Assembly: GCF_004004555.2 (NCBI RefSeq)
Contig: NZ_SACP01000041.1
Coordinates: 1-41,141, forward strand
Length of the DNA stretch: 41,141 nucleotides
Direction: 5' to 3'
DNA from: Methylobacterium oryzihabitans
GTDB lineage: Bacteria > Pseudomonadota > Alphaproteobacteria > Rhizobiales > Beijerinckiaceae
The position numbers and the translations under genes were made by a program. The notes below the pieces were generated by a model, which was given only the letters and a program-made list of their open reading frames with translations, searched no databases and was not told the origin of the DNA. Below, in pieces: positions 39,516 through 41,141 of this stretch; the first letter of the stretch is position 1; each line of letters starts with the position of its first letter.

Positions 39516-40394
39516 TCAGGCCACCGCCGGCACCCGCGCGAGGGCCGGCAGCACGATCTCCTGGCGCTCGCGGGCGATGAAGGCGGTCGGCATCGCCGCC
39601 TTGAGCTGCTGCTCCATGCCGAGCAGCATCGTGTCGGTGTGCTGGGGATAGAGGTGGATGATCGCGAGCTGCCCGACGCCGGCGGCGCGGCACAGCTCGA
39701 CGCCCTTCTCCCAGGTCGAATGACCCCAGCCGCGGCAGGCCGGATATTCGCCCTGGGTGAACATGCCGTCGTAGACGACGAGGTCCGCGCCCTCGACGAA
39801 GCGCCGCAGGGCCGGGTCCGGCCACGGCTCGGTGTGCTCGAGGTCGCTGATGTAGCAGGCGGTGCGACCGCCGTGCCGGAACCGGAAGCCGGTCGCGCCC
39901 TGGGGATGGTGGAGCGGGATCGTCCCGACCTGCATCCCGTCCTCGAAGGTCAGCGTCTCGCCGGCCCGGAAGCCGTGATGGACGAAGCGCGCCGGCAGCA
40001 CGTCGAGGGGGATGGGGAAGATCGGCGGCGAGAACAGGCGGTCGACCGTCTCGGCGGCGCTGGCGCCGTCGAGGTTGCCGCAATAGGTGTGGATTTCCCG
40101 CGACGGATCGAGCACGGCCGGCTTCAGGAACGGCAGGCCGGCGATGTGGTCGAGGTGGAGGTGGCTGAACAGCAGATCGACGCGCCGGGGCAGGGAGGTG
40201 CCGTGATGGGCGCCCAGCGCGTTCAGGCCGGAGCCGGCGTCGAGGATGAACAGCCGCTCGCCGCACCGGACCTCGACGCACGGGGTGTGGCCGCCGAACT
40301 GGACGAAGTCGGGACCTGACGCACAGGTAGAACCGCGCACGCCCCAGAACCGAAGCGTGACCCCTTCCTGCTCGATCGGACCCCTGTTGCTCAT
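39516..40394 (-). CDS. MBL-fold metallo-hydrolase
   Basis: The protein has 292 residues with no signal peptide. The zinc-binding motif SHLHLDH is at 77-83. Other elements are FWGVRGSTCASGPDFVQFGGHTPCVEV at the start, LDAGSG, the later Asp in VVYDGMFT and the His in IIHLYPQHTD. The N-terminal VRGSTP-like segment places it with PhnP/cyclic-phosphodiesterase-like hydrolases, some of which carry an HxDxxL ending, seen here as HTDTMLLG. Possible substrates are cyclic nucleotides or phosphodiesters; there is no context to decide. It is leftward, convergent with the NicO gene. Confidence 0.9.
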   Translation of the reverse strand: MSNRGPIEQEGVTLRFWGVRGSTCASGPDFVQFGGHTPCVEVRCGERLFILDAGSGLNALGAHHGTSLPRRVDLLFSHLHLDHIAGLPFLKPAVLDPSREIHTYCGNLDGASAAETVDRLFSPPIFPIPLDVLPARFVHHGFRAGETLTFEDGMQVGTIPLHHPQGATGFRFRHGGRTACYISDLEHTEPWPDPALRRFVEGADLVVYDGMFTQGEYPACRGWGHSTWEKGVELCRAAGVGQLAIIHLYPQHTDTMLLGMEQQLKAAMPTAFIARERQEIVLPALARVPAVA

Positions 40395-40587
40395 GGCTGG
40401 AAGTTGGTCGGGGTTGAGGGAAACGCAAGTGCGCTAACACACACGACAACCGGGAGGGCCGAACCCCGGCCCGACAGATGACCTGCCGCAACCCGAACGG
40501 CAGAACCGGCGCACAGGTTCCTCCCCGGCCGTTAAACCACCGTTACGATCGGCCGGCCGGGGGCCCCGGCCGCGGCCTCCCGCCCCG
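40395..40587. other. Intergenic region between two leftward genes
   Basis: The stretch is free of genes. GGCCGGGG (40555-40562) and CCCCGGCC (40564-40571) give a GC-rich hairpin 17 bp after the DUF1236 stop, without a T-run. The promoter of the MBL gene must lie at about 40400-40500; no clear boxes were seen. Confidence 0.45.
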
Positions 40588-41141
40588 TCAGGCCGGGATC
40601 ACGTCGACGATCTCGTAGGTGTCGGGGTCGATGATGACGATGTCGTCGCCGACCAGGACGTAGCTGAAGCCGCGATAGGCCGGCACCAGCGTCAGGATCG
40701 CCGGGGGCAGGGCGTGCAGCGTCACCGAGCGCGGCACCGCGGTGCCGACCGAGAGCGCGAAATTCACGTTGGTGACCGGCCGCACCCCGGACCGGACGAT
40801 GGTCTGGCGGAACTCCGTGCGCTGGCGGGTGTCGAGGCGCGTGACGGCGCCGCGGGCCTCGCCGCGGCCGGCCCCGCGCTCGCCCCGGTCGGCGCCGCGA
40901 TCTCCCCGATCGCCCCTGTCGCCGCGCTCACCCCCGCGCTCGCCGGTCCGGTCGCCCCGGTCCCCACGCTCGCCGCCACGATCTCCGCGCTCGCCGCCGC
41001 GATCTCCCGCCCGGCCGCCGGACTCGCCGCCGCGGCCGCCGGGCTCCGTCGCGCCCGGGCGCTCGCCCCCGGCGCCGCCGCGGCCGCCCGCGTCTCCCGG
41101 CTGGGCGCCGCGCGGCCCGGCCCCGTCGGCCCCGCCTCGCG
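40588..41141 (-). CDS. DUF1236 domain protein with long Gly/Arg/Asp/Glu repeat region, 5' end outside window
   Basis: At least 183 C-terminal residues are visible; the frame stays open to the window end. The N-terminal part is a low-complexity stretch of GERGDRG and GDRGGER units plus GGRAGDRG. Then comes a helix, VTRLDTRQRTEFRQTIVRSG, and the DUF1236 domain: VRPVTNVNFALSVGTAVPRS, LHALPPAILTLVPAYRGFSY and VLVGDDIVIIDPDTYEIVD. This is the full long form of the domain. It is a disordered, probably exported protein of unknown function; the signal peptide must lie outside. It differs from the small DUF1236 protein at 13.7 kb, which has no repeats. Confidence 0.85.
   Translation of the reverse strand, partial: RGGADGAGPRGAQPGDAGGRGGAGGERPGATEPGGRGGESGGRAGDRGGERGDRGGERGDRGDRTGERGGERGDRGDRGDRGADRGERGAGRGEARGAVTRLDTRQRTEFRQTIVRSGVRPVTNVNFALSVGTAVPRSVTLHALPPAILTLVPAYRGFSYVLVGDDIVIIDPDTYEIVDVIPA

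Noticed and set aside
40532..40547. Possible CtrA box at the right end
   Set aside because: Spacing is seven, but the second half reads TTACG, not TTAAC.

Overview
The window is about 41 kb of very GC-rich DNA (roughly 70-75 % GC by eye, with third codon positions almost all G or C). Gene content and family variants point to an alphaproteobacterium of the order Hyphomicrobiales, most probably Methylobacterium or a close relative. The evidence is a PQQ alcohol dehydrogenase with its cytochrome, several families typical of this group (DUF1236, DUF2865, DUF6894, DUF4112, DUF1127), AddA next to TrxA, a CtrA-type box before ftsK, and intergenic palindromes of a kind common in these genomes. The genus is inferred from gene content, not from a marker gene. 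I see no rRNA, tRNA, CRISPR array, prophage or insertion sequence; this looks like ordinary chromosome.

Layout. 1-4.3 kb: a truncated secreted Pro/Arg/Glu-rich protein, a DUF2865 protein, CreA, a SAM methyltransferase and a small secreted Cys protein. 4.3-13.1 kb: housekeeping genes, namely cysS, a LOG-family phosphoribohydrolase, a LysM protein, an Atm1-type ABC exporter, psd-pssA (phosphatidylethanolamine synthesis), a trans-aconitate methyltransferase and mscL. 13.1-15.3 kb: small genes of unknown function, including a secreted DUF1236 protein, among repeats. 15.3-18.96 kb: a leftward cassette with its own sigma70-like promoter: a 17-codon leader ORF, a PCu(A)C-fold protein, a PQQ alcohol dehydrogenase with the Asp-Tyr-Asp signature of lanthanide-dependent enzymes, a c-type cytochrome and an unrecognised secreted protein. 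19.0-25.8 kb: trxA, addA and divergent ftsK. 25.9-32.6 kb: an MFS transporter behind a coupled leader ORF, an MscS-family channel gene broken by a frameshift, a lone YejE-type permease, a DUF4112 protein and a class I/II aminotransferase. 32.6-41.1 kb: a small membrane protein, a DUF6894 protein, a double-GNAT fusion, a denD-like dehydrogenase, DUF1127, a GcvA-like regulator, a DUF1007-NicO metal transport pair, an MBL-fold hydrolase and a second DUF1236 protein cut by the window end.

How the parts work together. The 15.3-18.9 kb cassette is the most coherent system: a periplasmic alcohol or aldehyde oxidation module passing electrons to cytochrome c, with an atypical metallochaperone-like protein in front and an unknown secreted partner behind. 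psd and pssA carry out consecutive steps of phospholipid synthesis. DUF1007 and NicO overlap and probably form one divalent-metal export or import unit.

Non-coding structure is rich. Two related hairpin repeats (3.5 and 13.1 kb) and an unrelated one (15.3 kb) each contain the stop codon of the adjacent leftward gene. There is also a 28-bp perfect inverted repeat between convergent genes (5.7 kb), a REP-like pair (9.9-10.1 kb), a four-unit tandem array of mini-hairpins (35.0 kb), and short leader ORFs with strong Shine-Dalgarno sequences, two of which end in an ATGA overlap with the downstream start.
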